From: Fuscovulum ytuae
Lineage (GTDB): Bacteria; Pseudomonadota; Alphaproteobacteria; Rhodobacterales; Rhodobacteraceae
Assembly: GCF_029953595.1 (NCBI RefSeq)
Contig: NZ_CP124535.1
Location: forward strand, 1,272,001-1,336,000
Length of the DNA: 64,000 bases
Direction: 5' to 3'
This document shows, piece after piece, positions 14,494-23,371 of the stretch. The stretch's first letter is position 1. Every line of letters starts with the position of its first letter. The position numbers were made by a program, and so were the translations under genes. Below the pieces are notes generated by a model. The model was not told where the DNA came from and ran no database searches. It saw only the letters and a list, made by a program, of their open reading frames with translations.

Positions 14494-17400
14494 ATGTTGA
14501 CCGCCCGCACGCAGTCTGGCTGCGCGCTACATGCCGTCGTGATCAGTTGGGACGGCATGCATGCTGCGGCGTCCCAGATCGCCGAAGCCGTCCTTCCCGC
14601 TGTCGCGCGCCTTGATGTCATCTATTCGAACCATGCCGGAACGCCCGAAACCGGCAGCGGCACATGGCATGAGGTGCCGCAAAGCTGGTTCTTCGGCTGG
14701 AAGTTCCGCAAGGCGCTCGATCTTTTCCATGCAGCGCCAAAGACCACGCATCTTCTGATCATCAGCGCGGATGGCGACCATGACGATTGGGCCTCCTTGG
14801 CACGGCGCAGTGTGGCCATCTTGGGTCAAGACCGCCGCATCGGCATCTGGGCCCCCGACCTCGACGAAACACCATGGCCGACCGATTTGGTGGCCACAGC
14901 GCCGCCCGGGGGCAATGGTTGCATCGACGTCATGCAAACCGATGGCGTCGTCTGGGCGTTCTCGCTGCCTGTGGCCGAGGCGCTCTCTACCCTGTCTTTC
15001 GCAGAAAACAACCTTGGCTGGGGCATCGATTGGGCGGCCATCTGCATCGCGCATCGCGCCAAGTTGCGCATCTGCCGCGATCTGACCTGCGCCATCCGCC
15101 ACCCGCAAAGCCGTGGCTACAATTCCGAAAACGCAGAACGGCAGATGTATGCATTTCTGCGGCAATTCCATCCGGCAGATCAGAACTGGATCCGCCTGAC
15201 CCGCGCCCGTCTGCAAGGACCGGGCGCTTCGATAAATCGACGCAGCAAAATTTCGGGACTTGAGGGCAGCATGAAATTCATTTCGCAACTGACCAAACAA
15301 ATCAGGATTTCAGAGGTCCAATGTCTCGACGGCGAGGTCTTCATCGCCACCAACATGCCGATTGACGGAACCAACATCTATGTCGCCTCTGGCGACCATC
15401 AGATCGCCTTTGACCGCATTGACGATCCCGTCGCGACAGGGCGTATCGCGCGCCTGCTGCCCTTCGACCTGTCGCCCAGCGAAGGCCGGATCGAAAAATC
15501 GCTCAACGGTCATGGCGATTGGCAGGTCGAAACATGGGATAGTCTGAGGCTGGCCTTTCCTCCCGATGCCCTCGACCATCGGGTCACCGTTCCCCTTACC
15601 CTTCCGATCGAGATCGCGGAAAGCAGCCATCCCAAGCGCTTCACTGCCTGCATCGCTGTTCATCGCGGGCGGGCGAACCTTGTCTTGCGCATCGTTTCGG
15701 CCGAAGGGATGGACCTTCACCGCATCGACGTGCCCTATGCCATCCAATTCAGCGGCGGCTCCGCTGTCGAAGGGTATCAGCACGTAGAACTTATCCTGCC
15801 CGACAGCCCGCCGGGCAGTGTTCTTCAAATCGACCTTTCCTTCCTCGGTGCCGCCGAAATTAGCCCCGATGACCCTTACGTGTTTTTCTTCGCCGATCCC
15901 CGGCTGGAAATCATGGGCCGGCCCGAACCCAGCACTTCACGCTCGGTGGCCAAACGCCTACACTCACAGGCCCCCGCGCATTGGTATTGCGCGACCCTGC
16001 CCCCCCAGATGCTTGGTGCAGGGCGGGCCTTCCGTCTCTGCCAACCCTCGGCACCGGAGCAGCTGCTTTTCCCCCCCAGTCTGGCCGAAGTCGCGCTGTC
16101 CAAAGACTTCGGTCATATGTTGGAACTCAATTGCACAACGGGCTTTTCGGGCGTCATGTGGATCAATGGCACCGCCGCCTTTCCGGTGACTTTGCCCGCA
16201 GGCCAATCGGCCCTGCGTTTTCCACCCCGCTTTTTGACTGGGCGCCAGGCCCGCCTTGAACTGCGTGACCGTGCCGGAATGCAAATCCTCTGGCAGGACT
16301 GGACCCTGCTGAAACGCCAAGTCACCGATTTGGAACACTTGCAGCGCGAAAGCCGCGCCCCCCACGCGCCCGACCTCTTTCCCCAATCGGCCCACCGCTA
16401 CAAGGCCCTGCGCGCCCATTGCGCCGCTGGCAGCCCCGCCGCCCTGATCGCCCAACTGAACACCGCGATAGATGCCTTGGAAGCGGGGCATGAGGCACTC
16501 ACCCTCAAACCCCTGTCCTTCCCCGAGGTCTCGAAACCTGATGTTTCCGTCGTGATCCCGGCCCATAACAAGGTGAAGGTCACCTATGCCGCGCTCTGTG
16601 CGCTTCTGCTTGCATGGAACAAGGCGACGTTTGAAGTGATCGTCGTCGACGATGGCTCCACCGACGAAACCGCGGCGTTGGAAAAGATCGTCACAGGAAT
16701 CACCGTCCTGCATAACGAAACGCCGCAACGCTTTATCAAGGCCTGTAATGCCGGCGTCGCGGCGGCGCGCGGCACCTATGTCGCGCTTCTGAACAACGAC
16801 ACCGAACCCACAACCGGCTGGCTTGACGCGCTGCTCGACGCCTTTCAGCGCTTTGATCGCGTGGGCCTTGTCGGCTCACGCCTCCTTTACCCCGATGGTC
16901 GCCAGCAAGAGGCGGGTGGCATCATCTGGGGCACGGGCGACCCTTGGAATTATGGCCGCCTGCAAAACCCATGGGACCCGCGCTTCAGCTATGCTCGTCA
17001 GGCCGATTACCTGTCAGGCGCCGCCCTCCTGACCTCCCGTGCGATCTGGGACAAGGTGGACGGTCTCTCCACCTATCTGGAACCCATGTATTTCGAAGAC
17101 ACCGACCTTGCCTTCAAGGTCCGCGAGGCAGGCTTCACGACGTGGTATATCCCGTCCTCCATTGTCTACCATTACGAAGGGCTGACCAGCGGCACGGATA
17201 CCTCGTCTGGCTTCAAACGCTATCAGGAAGTCAACCGCCCCAAGTTCAAACGCCGCTGGGCCAAGGCTTTCACGGGTTTCTCCAAGGTCGGCACAGCACC
17301 CGATCTGGAAAAGGACCGCGGGATTCAGGGCCGTATCCTTTTCATCGACACCACGACACCCGCACCCGACCGCGACGCAGGCAGCTATGCCGCCCTTCAG

Positions 17401-18444
17401 GAAATTCGGCTGGTGCAATCCCTCGGCTACAAGGTCACCTTCCTGCCGGAAAATCTGGCATGGATGGGCAGCTACACCGAAGACCTGCAACGAATGGGGG
17501 TCGAGGTGATCGTCGCCCCCTTCTACCGCAGCTTTGACGAATTCTTTGATGCAAGGGCAGGCGAATTCGATGCCTTCTACATCACCCGCTATCACGTGAT
17601 GCAGAACGCGGCCCCCCGCATCCGCGCGCGCAATCCCGAAGCGCGGATCATCATGAACAACGCCGATCTGCACTATTTGCGCCTCCTCCGGCGGGCGATG
17701 GCGGAGAAAGACCCCACCCAGATCGATGACGCTCGCGCCGTCCGCGAACAGGAATTCGCCGCGATGCGCAGCGCTGATCTCGTCCTGTCCTATAACCCCA
17801 CCGAACATGCCGTGATCGACGCAATCTCGGAAGGCGCCGTCAGAGTCATGACCTGCCCTTGGGTCCTCGACCTGCCCCAAACCGTGGCCCCGCGCGACGG
17901 ACGCTCTGGCCTTTCCTTCTTGGGCAGTTTCCAGCACCACCCCAATGTCGAAGGCCTCGATTGGTTCCTGCGCGAGGTGATGGGTCCGCTTGCCACCACC
18001 CGCCCCGACCTGTGCCTGTCGATCTATGGCTCGCGCATGCCGGAAAAGTTCAAGGCGATGGCAAGCGAAACCATCCTCCCCATCGGCTATGTTGATGACG
18101 CGGCCGAAGCCTATGACAAGCACCTCATCTTCGTGGCCCCTCTCCTCTCCGGGGCTGGCATAAAGGGCAAGGTGCTGAACGCGCTTGCCCGTGGCACGCC
18201 TTGCGTCCTCAGCCCCATCGCCGCCGAAGGCACCGGCCTGCGCGACGGCGAGGATTGCCTGATCGCCGACCGCCCGCAGGACTGGGCCGAAGCGATTGCC
18301 CGCTTGAACGACGACACCGCACTCTGGCAACGCCTCGTCGACAACGCCCGCACCCACGCCGCGCGGAGCTATTCCTTCGAAAGGGGCCGCACCCTCATGC
18401 GCGCCGCGTTTGAGGCGGTGGAGTTGTTTGGGGCGCGAGAGTGA
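14494..18444 (+). CDS. Large multidomain glycosyltransferase (GT2 plus GT4-like)
   Basis: About 1316 residues. Residues 1-260 form an unassigned domain (HAVVISWDGM, VIYSNHAGT, LLIISADGDHDDW) resembling the N-terminus of some roseobacter glycosyltransferases. Residues 260-670 look like beta-sandwich sequence. A GT2 domain follows at about 680-900 (VSVVIPAHNK, VIVVDDGSTDETAALE, LLNNDTEPTTGWLDAL, YFEDTDLAFKVREAG). The C-terminus is a GT4-like GT-B domain (SFLGSFQHHPNVEGLDWF about 1140, APLLSGAGIKGKVLNALARG). Two transferase activities are therefore likely, for a cell-surface glycan. I prefer the ATG at 14494 to the GTG at 14458, but neither has a clear ribosome-binding site. Confidence 0.85.
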   Translation: MLTARTQSGCALHAVVISWDGMHAAASQIAEAVLPAVARLDVIYSNHAGTPETGSGTWHEVPQSWFFGWKFRKALDLFHAAPKTTHLLIISADGDHDDWASLARRSVAILGQDRRIGIWAPDLDETPWPTDLVATAPPGGNGCIDVMQTDGVVWAFSLPVAEALSTLSFAENNLGWGIDWAAICIAHRAKLRICRDLTCAIRHPQSRGYNSENAERQMYAFLRQFHPADQNWIRLTRARLQGPGASINRRSKISGLEGSMKFISQLTKQIRISEVQCLDGEVFIATNMPIDGTNIYVASGDHQIAFDRIDDPVATGRIARLLPFDLSPSEGRIEKSLNGHGDWQVETWDSLRLAFPPDALDHRVTVPLTLPIEIAESSHPKRFTACIAVHRGRANLVLRIVSAEGMDLHRIDVPYAIQFSGGSAVEGYQHVELILPDSPPGSVLQIDLSFLGAAEISPDDPYVFFFADPRLEIMGRPEPSTSRSVAKRLHSQAPAHWYCATLPPQMLGAGRAFRLCQPSAPEQLLFPPSLAEVALSKDFGHMLELNCTTGFSGVMWINGTAAFPVTLPAGQSALRFPPRFLTGRQARLELRDRAGMQILWQDWTLLKRQVTDLEHLQRESRAPHAPDLFPQSAHRYKALRAHCAAGSPAALIAQLNTAIDALEAGHEALTLKPLSFPEVSKPDVSVVIPAHNKVKVTYAALCALLLAWNKATFEVIVVDDGSTDETAALEKIVTGITVLHNETPQRFIKACNAGVAAARGTYVALLNNDTEPTTGWLDALLDAFQRFDRVGLVGSRLLYPDGRQQEAGGIIWGTGDPWNYGRLQNPWDPRFSYARQADYLSGAALLTSRAIWDKVDGLSTYLEPMYFEDTDLAFKVREAGFTTWYIPSSIVYHYEGLTSGTDTSSGFKRYQEVNRPKFKRRWAKAFTGFSKVGTAPDLEKDRGIQGRILFIDTTTPAPDRDAGSYAALQEIRLVQSLGYKVTFLPENLAWMGSYTEDLQRMGVEVIVAPFYRSFDEFFDARAGEFDAFYITRYHVMQNAAPRIRARNPEARIIMNNADLHYLRLLRRAMAEKDPTQIDDARAVREQEFAAMRSADLVLSYNPTEHAVIDAISEGAVRVMTCPWVLDLPQTVAPRDGRSGLSFLGSFQHHPNVEGLDWFLREVMGPLATTRPDLCLSIYGSRMPEKFKAMASETILPIGYVDDAAEAYDKHLIFVAPLLSGAGIKGKVLNALARGTPCVLSPIAAEGTGLRDGEDCLIADRPQDWAEAIARLNDDTALWQRLVDNARTHAARSYSFERGRTLMRAAFEAVELFGARE

Positions 18445-18490
18445 GCGACGTCAAAAACGAAACGTAATTCAACATCATCGGACGAAATCA

Positions 18491-19480
18491 ATGAAAAAAG
18501 CAGGAAAAATCCATTTTGTTCATCACCTCGAGAAGCGCTACGTTGCAGCGAATCTTGGTGATTGGATTTGCTGCCCCTATTACTATTTCCCGGATTATTT
18601 TGCGCAGTATACCTGCATCCTCCATTCCGATTGGGCAGTGCTCTGGCATGAGATCGAGCGTGACGACATTGTCATCTTTGGTGGAGGAGGATTACTGGAC
18701 AACTCCGATGAATTAAACAGGGTTCTCAATCGACTGATCAATTGCTGCGATAATGTTATTATATGGGGCGCCGGAACGCACAAATACAATAAAGACAATA
18801 TCTTCGGAAAAAAGACGGCTACCGAAGAAATTCACTATGATCGCGCTGCAATCGTTGGCGTGCGCGACTACATGCATCCATCGGGGCTACCATATCTTCC
18901 CTGTGTTTCCTGTCTTAATCCCGCATTTCTAACGCCGCAAGATAGCGTTCCAATCAAAAGAACCATCGGTACAATCAAAAGCGCTTTAGAAACAAACTTC
19001 GCGGTTGAAGGGCTTCCTTCATTCGTAACCAATGCACAGCCGATAGGTAAGGTTGCAAAATACATACTGTCGTCACAGGTCATCCTCGTAAGCTCCTATC
19101 ATGGAGCCTATTGGGCGATGCTTTTGGGTAAGAAGGCAGTCCTTCCCTCTACACGTCTTGGCGTCGACAAATATCGATATTTTCGACATCCGGTCGGCTT
19201 CTATGACGGCAACTCGTTCAACGAAGATGAACTCCTTTCGATTGCCAGCAATCTGCCAGAAATTCCAAGTTTTCTTGAAGAGTCAAGGAAACTCAATCAT
19301 GATTTCTTCGAAAAGACACGCATCTATATCGAGGCGCGGATTGAGCCATCAATGCCAAATGAGACGATTCAGAACATGGCAAAACGCATTGCACAGCTCG
19401 ACTTCACAATCGTGGACATGTGGAACGAAATTCGTCGCCTGAATGGAAAAGTAGCGCAACTCAGCCAAGAAAAGCGCTAA
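18491..19480 (+). CDS. Polysaccharide pyruvyl transferase-like protein
   Basis: A protein of 329 residues with features of the pyruvyl transferase (CsaB/WcaK) family: FVHHLEKRYVAANLGDW at the N-terminus, the glycine-rich DDIVIFGGGGLLDNSDEL, VIIWGAGTHKYN, and VILVSSYHGAYWAMLLGKKAV near the C-terminal donor site. It ends in a short helix that may be coiled coil. Codon use and base composition (many A/T third positions) differ strongly from most of the window, pointing to transfer. The start ATG at 18491 is not preceded by an obvious ribosome-binding site; it follows the glycosyltransferase by 46 bp. Confidence 0.75.
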   Translation: MKKAGKIHFVHHLEKRYVAANLGDWICCPYYYFPDYFAQYTCILHSDWAVLWHEIERDDIVIFGGGGLLDNSDELNRVLNRLINCCDNVIIWGAGTHKYNKDNIFGKKTATEEIHYDRAAIVGVRDYMHPSGLPYLPCVSCLNPAFLTPQDSVPIKRTIGTIKSALETNFAVEGLPSFVTNAQPIGKVAKYILSSQVILVSSYHGAYWAMLLGKKAVLPSTRLGVDKYRYFRHPVGFYDGNSFNEDELLSIASNLPEIPSFLEESRKLNHDFFEKTRIYIEARIEPSMPNETIQNMAKRIAQLDFTIVDMWNEIRRLNGKVAQLSQEKR

Positions 19481-19509
19481 CGTTTAATCAGAACATAAAA
19501 CAACGAGGT

Positions 19510-20631
19510 CTATTTTGACGACAATGAGATCGAGAGGAGCATCCTCTTGATCTCATCTAGTTCGACCACCCAGCCTTCATCAATCCAGCGGGCGCTCACA
19601 TAGGTAATTCGATTTTGCAAGGCATCCTGAATGCAAAAGTGCAGGAGGTTCGCACGCGGTTCGGTTTCAATTACAATCAGATCACGGCCAACGAAGGCCA
19701 AATTATGCAAAGCTGATGAATCCTGACCAATAACAACGCTGGCGCGACGGATTTCTGCAAGCAGCTCTCCAATCTCGACCTCAAGCGGGTCAATCACGCG
19801 ACCACCAATTTCAATCACAGCCTGAGCAACCTGATCCGCATTCGCCAGCAACCTTCTTCGACTGGATGTCAAATGCTTATGTATAATGAAAAGGGGGGCC
19901 CGGTCTGCTTCTCTTGGGCAGAGGGTCCAAGAATTAATGAAAGATGCCGTTGGCCTAAATATACTGCGCGCAAGTTCTGGTGGAATAATTCCACCAGGTG
20001 ACTGCGTTGGAACTGTTGGAACGAACAGTTCCTCGCAGAATACGCCATTGACCTTATCCACCAGAAAGACGCGCGACTCATCGATCTCGAAAAGCTTCAG
20101 GAAACGATTCATCCAATCTCGATGTGGGGCCGGCAGAATGAAATGTTCTATCTTCCAGAATAATCCAGATCTTTTGAGAATCTCGATACGCCCCCAGATA
20201 TCCACGATCCAATGCCCGTAGGTTAAGGCTCCCGGAAATGTCAAAAGGGCTGCGGCACGACTTGTGCGATCGAATACCAAATCAGGAAACTGAAGGACGC
20301 CACCAGAATCATCCACCAGTTGCAATAAGCCCTTCCGAGCCATGAATTCAAAGGCCCCTTTGGGCCAACCGAATCCATCAGAACCATTCAACAGTGACCC
20401 TTCTGCCTGAGACAAGACGAGTCCCCAGTTGTCGAAAACCTTCTGATTATACAGATGATAAACGCCGGACCTGAAATTCCTACTTGAGCGATATTTCTGA
20501 TATCGCTCTAAAAGCTTTTTAGTAAGAGTATTTCGGTCTAAAAGAAACTGCTCATCTAACACTTCACCTCGATTGCCGACTGGACTCTCGGGGAAAGTGC
20601 ATTCTGAAAAGCTGTAATGGAACCTATCCAT
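19510..20631 (-). CDS. Glycosyltransferase family 61 (DUF563) protein
   Basis: A protein of 373 residues. The GT61 pattern is visible in FPGALTYGHWIVDIWGRIE, HFILPAPHRDWMNRFLKLF, APLFIIHKHLTSSRRR and the C-terminal VVIGQDSSALHNLAFVG. GT61 enzymes of bacteria act in capsule or LPS assembly. Low GC, like its convergent neighbour. The ATG at 20631 was chosen, but TTG at 20658 and GTG at 20652 are also in frame and none has a good ribosome-binding site. The 100 bp beyond its start contain the right 30-bp repeat and no gene. Confidence 0.8.
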   Translation of the reverse strand: MDRFHYSFSECTFPESPVGNRGEVLDEQFLLDRNTLTKKLLERYQKYRSSRNFRSGVYHLYNQKVFDNWGLVLSQAEGSLLNGSDGFGWPKGAFEFMARKGLLQLVDDSGGVLQFPDLVFDRTSRAAALLTFPGALTYGHWIVDIWGRIEILKRSGLFWKIEHFILPAPHRDWMNRFLKLFEIDESRVFLVDKVNGVFCEELFVPTVPTQSPGGIIPPELARSIFRPTASFINSWTLCPREADRAPLFIIHKHLTSSRRRLLANADQVAQAVIEIGGRVIDPLEVEIGELLAEIRRASVVIGQDSSALHNLAFVGRDLIVIETEPRANLLHFCIQDALQNRITYVSARWIDEGWVVELDEIKRMLLSISLSSK

Positions 20632-20728
20632 TCGTACGAAGTCAAATTCCACCTGCAACGAAACACCACCCTAACTCACCGAAACCCATAAGCTGCACGA
20701 ATTCTTGGCAACAAGACGCCCTACGGTA

Positions 20729-20758
20729 ACGCAAGGGGAAGGCTCGCGCAAATGCCCC
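20729..20758 (+). repeat. Right copy of 30-bp direct repeat flanking the glycan genes
   Basis: ACGCAAGGGGAAGGCTCGCG begins this copy, followed by CAAATGCCCC; 24 of 30 bases equal the left copy at 14371-14400. It starts one base after the SDR gene end and may also act as its terminator through an AGGGG/CCCCT stem. No -10 is found at the place matching the tRNA promoter. Confidence 0.6.
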
Positions 20759-20759
20759 C

Positions 20760-21539
20760 TCACAACGTCGCCAAAGTCGCCCCCCCATCCAGCAACACAT
20801 TCTGCCCCACCATAAACGCCGCCTGCTGCGAGCACAAAAACGCACAAGCCGCGCCAAAGTGGGCCGGGTCGCCATAGCGTCGCGTGGGGATCGTCGCCGC
20901 GCGACGCGCCCGCGCTTCTTCCATGCTGATCCCTTCAGCCTTCACCACCCCTTGATCAAGGCTCACAGCCCGGTCCGTGTCATGGATGCCGGGCAGCAGG
21001 TTGTTGATCGTCACCCCATGCGGCGCAACCTGCCGCGAGGTGCCCGCCACGAACCCCGTCAGCCCCGCGCGGGCAGAATTGGAAAGGCCCAGCGCCGCGA
21101 TGGGGGCCTTCACCGATTGCGAGGTGATGTTGACCACCCGCCCCCAGCCCCGCGCCATCATCCCCGGCAGAACCGCCTGCATCAGCGCGATGGGTGTCAG
21201 CATATTTGCATCCAGCGCCCGGATGAAATCATCGCGCGTCCAGTCCGACCACACGCCCGGCGGTGGGCCGCCTGCATTGGTGACGAGGATATCCACCTCC
21301 CCCGCGGCGTCCAGCACCCGCGCGCGGCCCTCTTCCGTCGTGATATCGGCGACCACCGCGACCACGCCCACATTGTGCCGCGCCCGGATCGCTGCTGCCG
21401 TCGCCTCCAACGCCTCTGCCCCACGCGCGTTCAGGACAAGGTCCACCCCCGCCGCAGCCAACGCCTCGGCGCAGCCCCGGCCCAACCCCTTGCTTGATGC
21501 GCAAACCAGCGCCCGTTTGCCCCTGATGCCCAGATCCAT
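20760..21539 (-). CDS. Short-chain dehydrogenase/reductase family protein, atypical active site
   Basis: A protein of 259 residues with a Rossmann fold. The cofactor motif is ALVCASSKGLGRGCAEAL, followed by LVTNAGGPPPG and DANMLTPIAL. The serine strand NITSQSVKAP is present, but where a YxxxK pair is expected the sequence reads LGLSNSARAGLTGF. The catalytic Tyr and Lys are therefore replaced, as in a known atypical SDR branch. The C-terminus QNVLLDGGATLATL is normal for the family. ATG at 21539 with GGAGGG upstream. It is divergent from prfC. The substrate and even dehydrogenase activity are uncertain. Confidence 0.85.
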   Translation of the reverse strand: MDLGIRGKRALVCASSKGLGRGCAEALAAAGVDLVLNARGAEALEATAAAIRARHNVGVVAVVADITTEEGRARVLDAAGEVDILVTNAGGPPPGVWSDWTRDDFIRALDANMLTPIALMQAVLPGMMARGWGRVVNITSQSVKAPIAALGLSNSARAGLTGFVAGTSRQVAPHGVTINNLLPGIHDTDRAVSLDQGVVKAEGISMEEARARRAATIPTRRYGDPAHFGAACAFLCSQQAAFMVGQNVLLDGGATLATL

Positions 21540-21639
21540 CGTCGCCCTCCGTGGTTTTCCAAGGCCTAACTGCCCACGCCGCGCCCTGCAAGCCGCCTGC
21601 CCAGTGGACGGCCCGCGCGCTTTCGGCTACATGCCCGCC

Positions 21640-23238
21640 ATGCTGGACAACCGCCCCACCCTTCCGCCCGAAATCGCCCGCCGCCGGACCTTTGCGATCA
21701 TCTCGCATCCCGACGCTGGCAAGACCACGCTGACCGAAAAATTCCTCCTCTTCGGGGGCGCGATCCAGATGGCCGGTCAGGTCCGCGCCAAGGGCGAAGC
21801 GCGGCGCACGCGGTCCGACTTCATGAAGATGGAACAGGAACGCGGCATCTCTGTTTCCGCTTCGGCCATGTCTTTCGACTATGGCCAGTATCGCTTCAAT
21901 CTTGTCGATACCCCCGGCCACTCGGACTTTTCGGAAGACACCTATCGCACGCTCACGGCGGTGGATGCGGCCATCATGGTGATCGACGGCGCAAAGGGCG
22001 TAGAATCCCAGACGCAGAAACTGTTCGAGGTGTGCCGCCTGCGCGACCTGCCGATCCTGACCTTCTGCAATAAGATGGACCGCGAATCCCGCGACACCTT
22101 CGAAATCATCGACGAGATCCAGCAGAACCTCGCCATCGACGTGACGCCCGCCTCATGGCCCATCGGCATGGGCCGCGATTTCCTTGGGGCCTATGACCTC
22201 CTCCATGACCGGTTGGAGATCATGGATCGCGCCGACCGCAACCGCGTCGCGGAATCGGTCAAGATCAACGGTCTGGATGACCCGAAGCTGGCCGACCATA
22301 TCCCCGCCGACCTCCTCGCCAAGCTGCGCGAAGAGGTCGAGATGGCGCGCGAACTCCTGCCCGCCTTCGACCGGGCAAGTTTCCTCAACGGGTCCATGAC
22401 GCCAATCTGGTTCGGCTCTGCTATCAACTCCTTCGGGGTAAAGGAATTGATGGATGGGATGGGCGAATACGGCCCCACGCCCCAGCCGCAAAAGGCCGCA
22501 GAACGCCAGATCGCGGCGGATGAAACGCCCGTCACCGGCTTCGTCTTCAAGGTTCAGGCCAATATGGACCCCAAACACCGCGACCGCGTGGCCTTTGTCC
22601 GCCTTGCATCGGGTCATTTCGAACGGGGCATGAAACTCTTGCATGTCCGGTCCAAGAAACCGATGGCGGTGTCGAACCCTGTCCTCTTCCTTGCCGCTGA
22701 TCGCGAACTGGCCGAAGAGGCATGGGCGGGCGATATCATCGGCATCCCGAACCATGGCCAACTCCGCATCGGTGACGCCTTGACCGAGGGCGAAAGCCTC
22801 CGCTTCACGGGCATTCCCTCTTTCGCACCGGAACTTTTGCAAGGCGTGCGCGCGGGCGATCCGATGAAGGCCAAGCATCTGGAAAAGGCCCTGATGCAGT
22901 TTGCTGAAGAAGGGGCCGCCAAGGTCTTCAAACCGATGATCGGCTCAGGCTTCATCGTGGGTGTTGTGGGCGCTTTGCAATTCGAGGTGCTGGCCAGCCG
23001 GATCGAACAGGAATACTCCCTTCCTGTGCGGTTCGAAGCCTCACAGTTCACCTCTGCCCGTTGGGTTTCCGGCCCAAAGGCCGAGGTGGAGCGTTTCGTC
23101 AACGTCAACAAGGGCCATATCGCCACCGACAATGACGGCGACATGGTCTATCTGACGCGCCTGAAATGGGACATCGACCGGGTGGAACGCGATTATCCCG
23201 AACTCAGACTCACCGCGACGAAAGAGATGATGGTCTAA
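21640..23238 (+). CDS. prfC: Peptide chain release factor 3
   Basis: A translational GTPase of 532 residues that recycles RF1/RF2 from the ribosome. G motifs are clear: G1 SHPDAGKTT, G2 region ERGISVSASAMSF, G3 DTPGHSDFSEDTYR and G4 CNKMD. The sequence FSEDTYRTLTAVD is characteristic of RF3 against EF-G. Domains 2 and 3 follow to the end (RLRLTATKEMMV-type C-terminus). A very long in-frame extension upstream is antisense to the SDR gene and is not real. The start is ATG 21640 (MLDNRPTLP) or 21631 (MPAMLDN); neither has a strong ribosome-binding site. Confidence 0.96.
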   Translation: MLDNRPTLPPEIARRRTFAIISHPDAGKTTLTEKFLLFGGAIQMAGQVRAKGEARRTRSDFMKMEQERGISVSASAMSFDYGQYRFNLVDTPGHSDFSEDTYRTLTAVDAAIMVIDGAKGVESQTQKLFEVCRLRDLPILTFCNKMDRESRDTFEIIDEIQQNLAIDVTPASWPIGMGRDFLGAYDLLHDRLEIMDRADRNRVAESVKINGLDDPKLADHIPADLLAKLREEVEMARELLPAFDRASFLNGSMTPIWFGSAINSFGVKELMDGMGEYGPTPQPQKAAERQIAADETPVTGFVFKVQANMDPKHRDRVAFVRLASGHFERGMKLLHVRSKKPMAVSNPVLFLAADRELAEEAWAGDIIGIPNHGQLRIGDALTEGESLRFTGIPSFAPELLQGVRAGDPMKAKHLEKALMQFAEEGAAKVFKPMIGSGFIVGVVGALQFEVLASRIEQEYSLPVRFEASQFTSARWVSGPKAEVERFVNVNKGHIATDNDGDMVYLTRLKWDIDRVERDYPELRLTATKEMMV

Positions 23239-23326
23239 GGTCTCTTGGAATGTGACCCACATTCCGCAGCGACCCACACGTCCTTGAACTGAAACGCACC
23301 TAGACTGAAACGCCCCGCCACAAACC

Positions 23327-23371
23327 GGAATTTGCGTCAAATTCCGACGCGATTTCTGCGCCAGAAATCGC
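23327..23371. terminator. Two adjacent perfect hairpins between convergent genes
   Basis: GGAATTTG-CGT-CAAATTCC (23327-23345) and GCGATTTCTG-CGC-CAGAAATCGC (23349-23371) are perfect stems of 8 and 10 bp with three-base loops. They lie after prfC and run to the stop codon of the convergent PepSY gene. Position suggests bidirectional termination, though there is no long U-tract. The design matches the hairpin cluster at 49870-49980. Confidence 0.5.
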
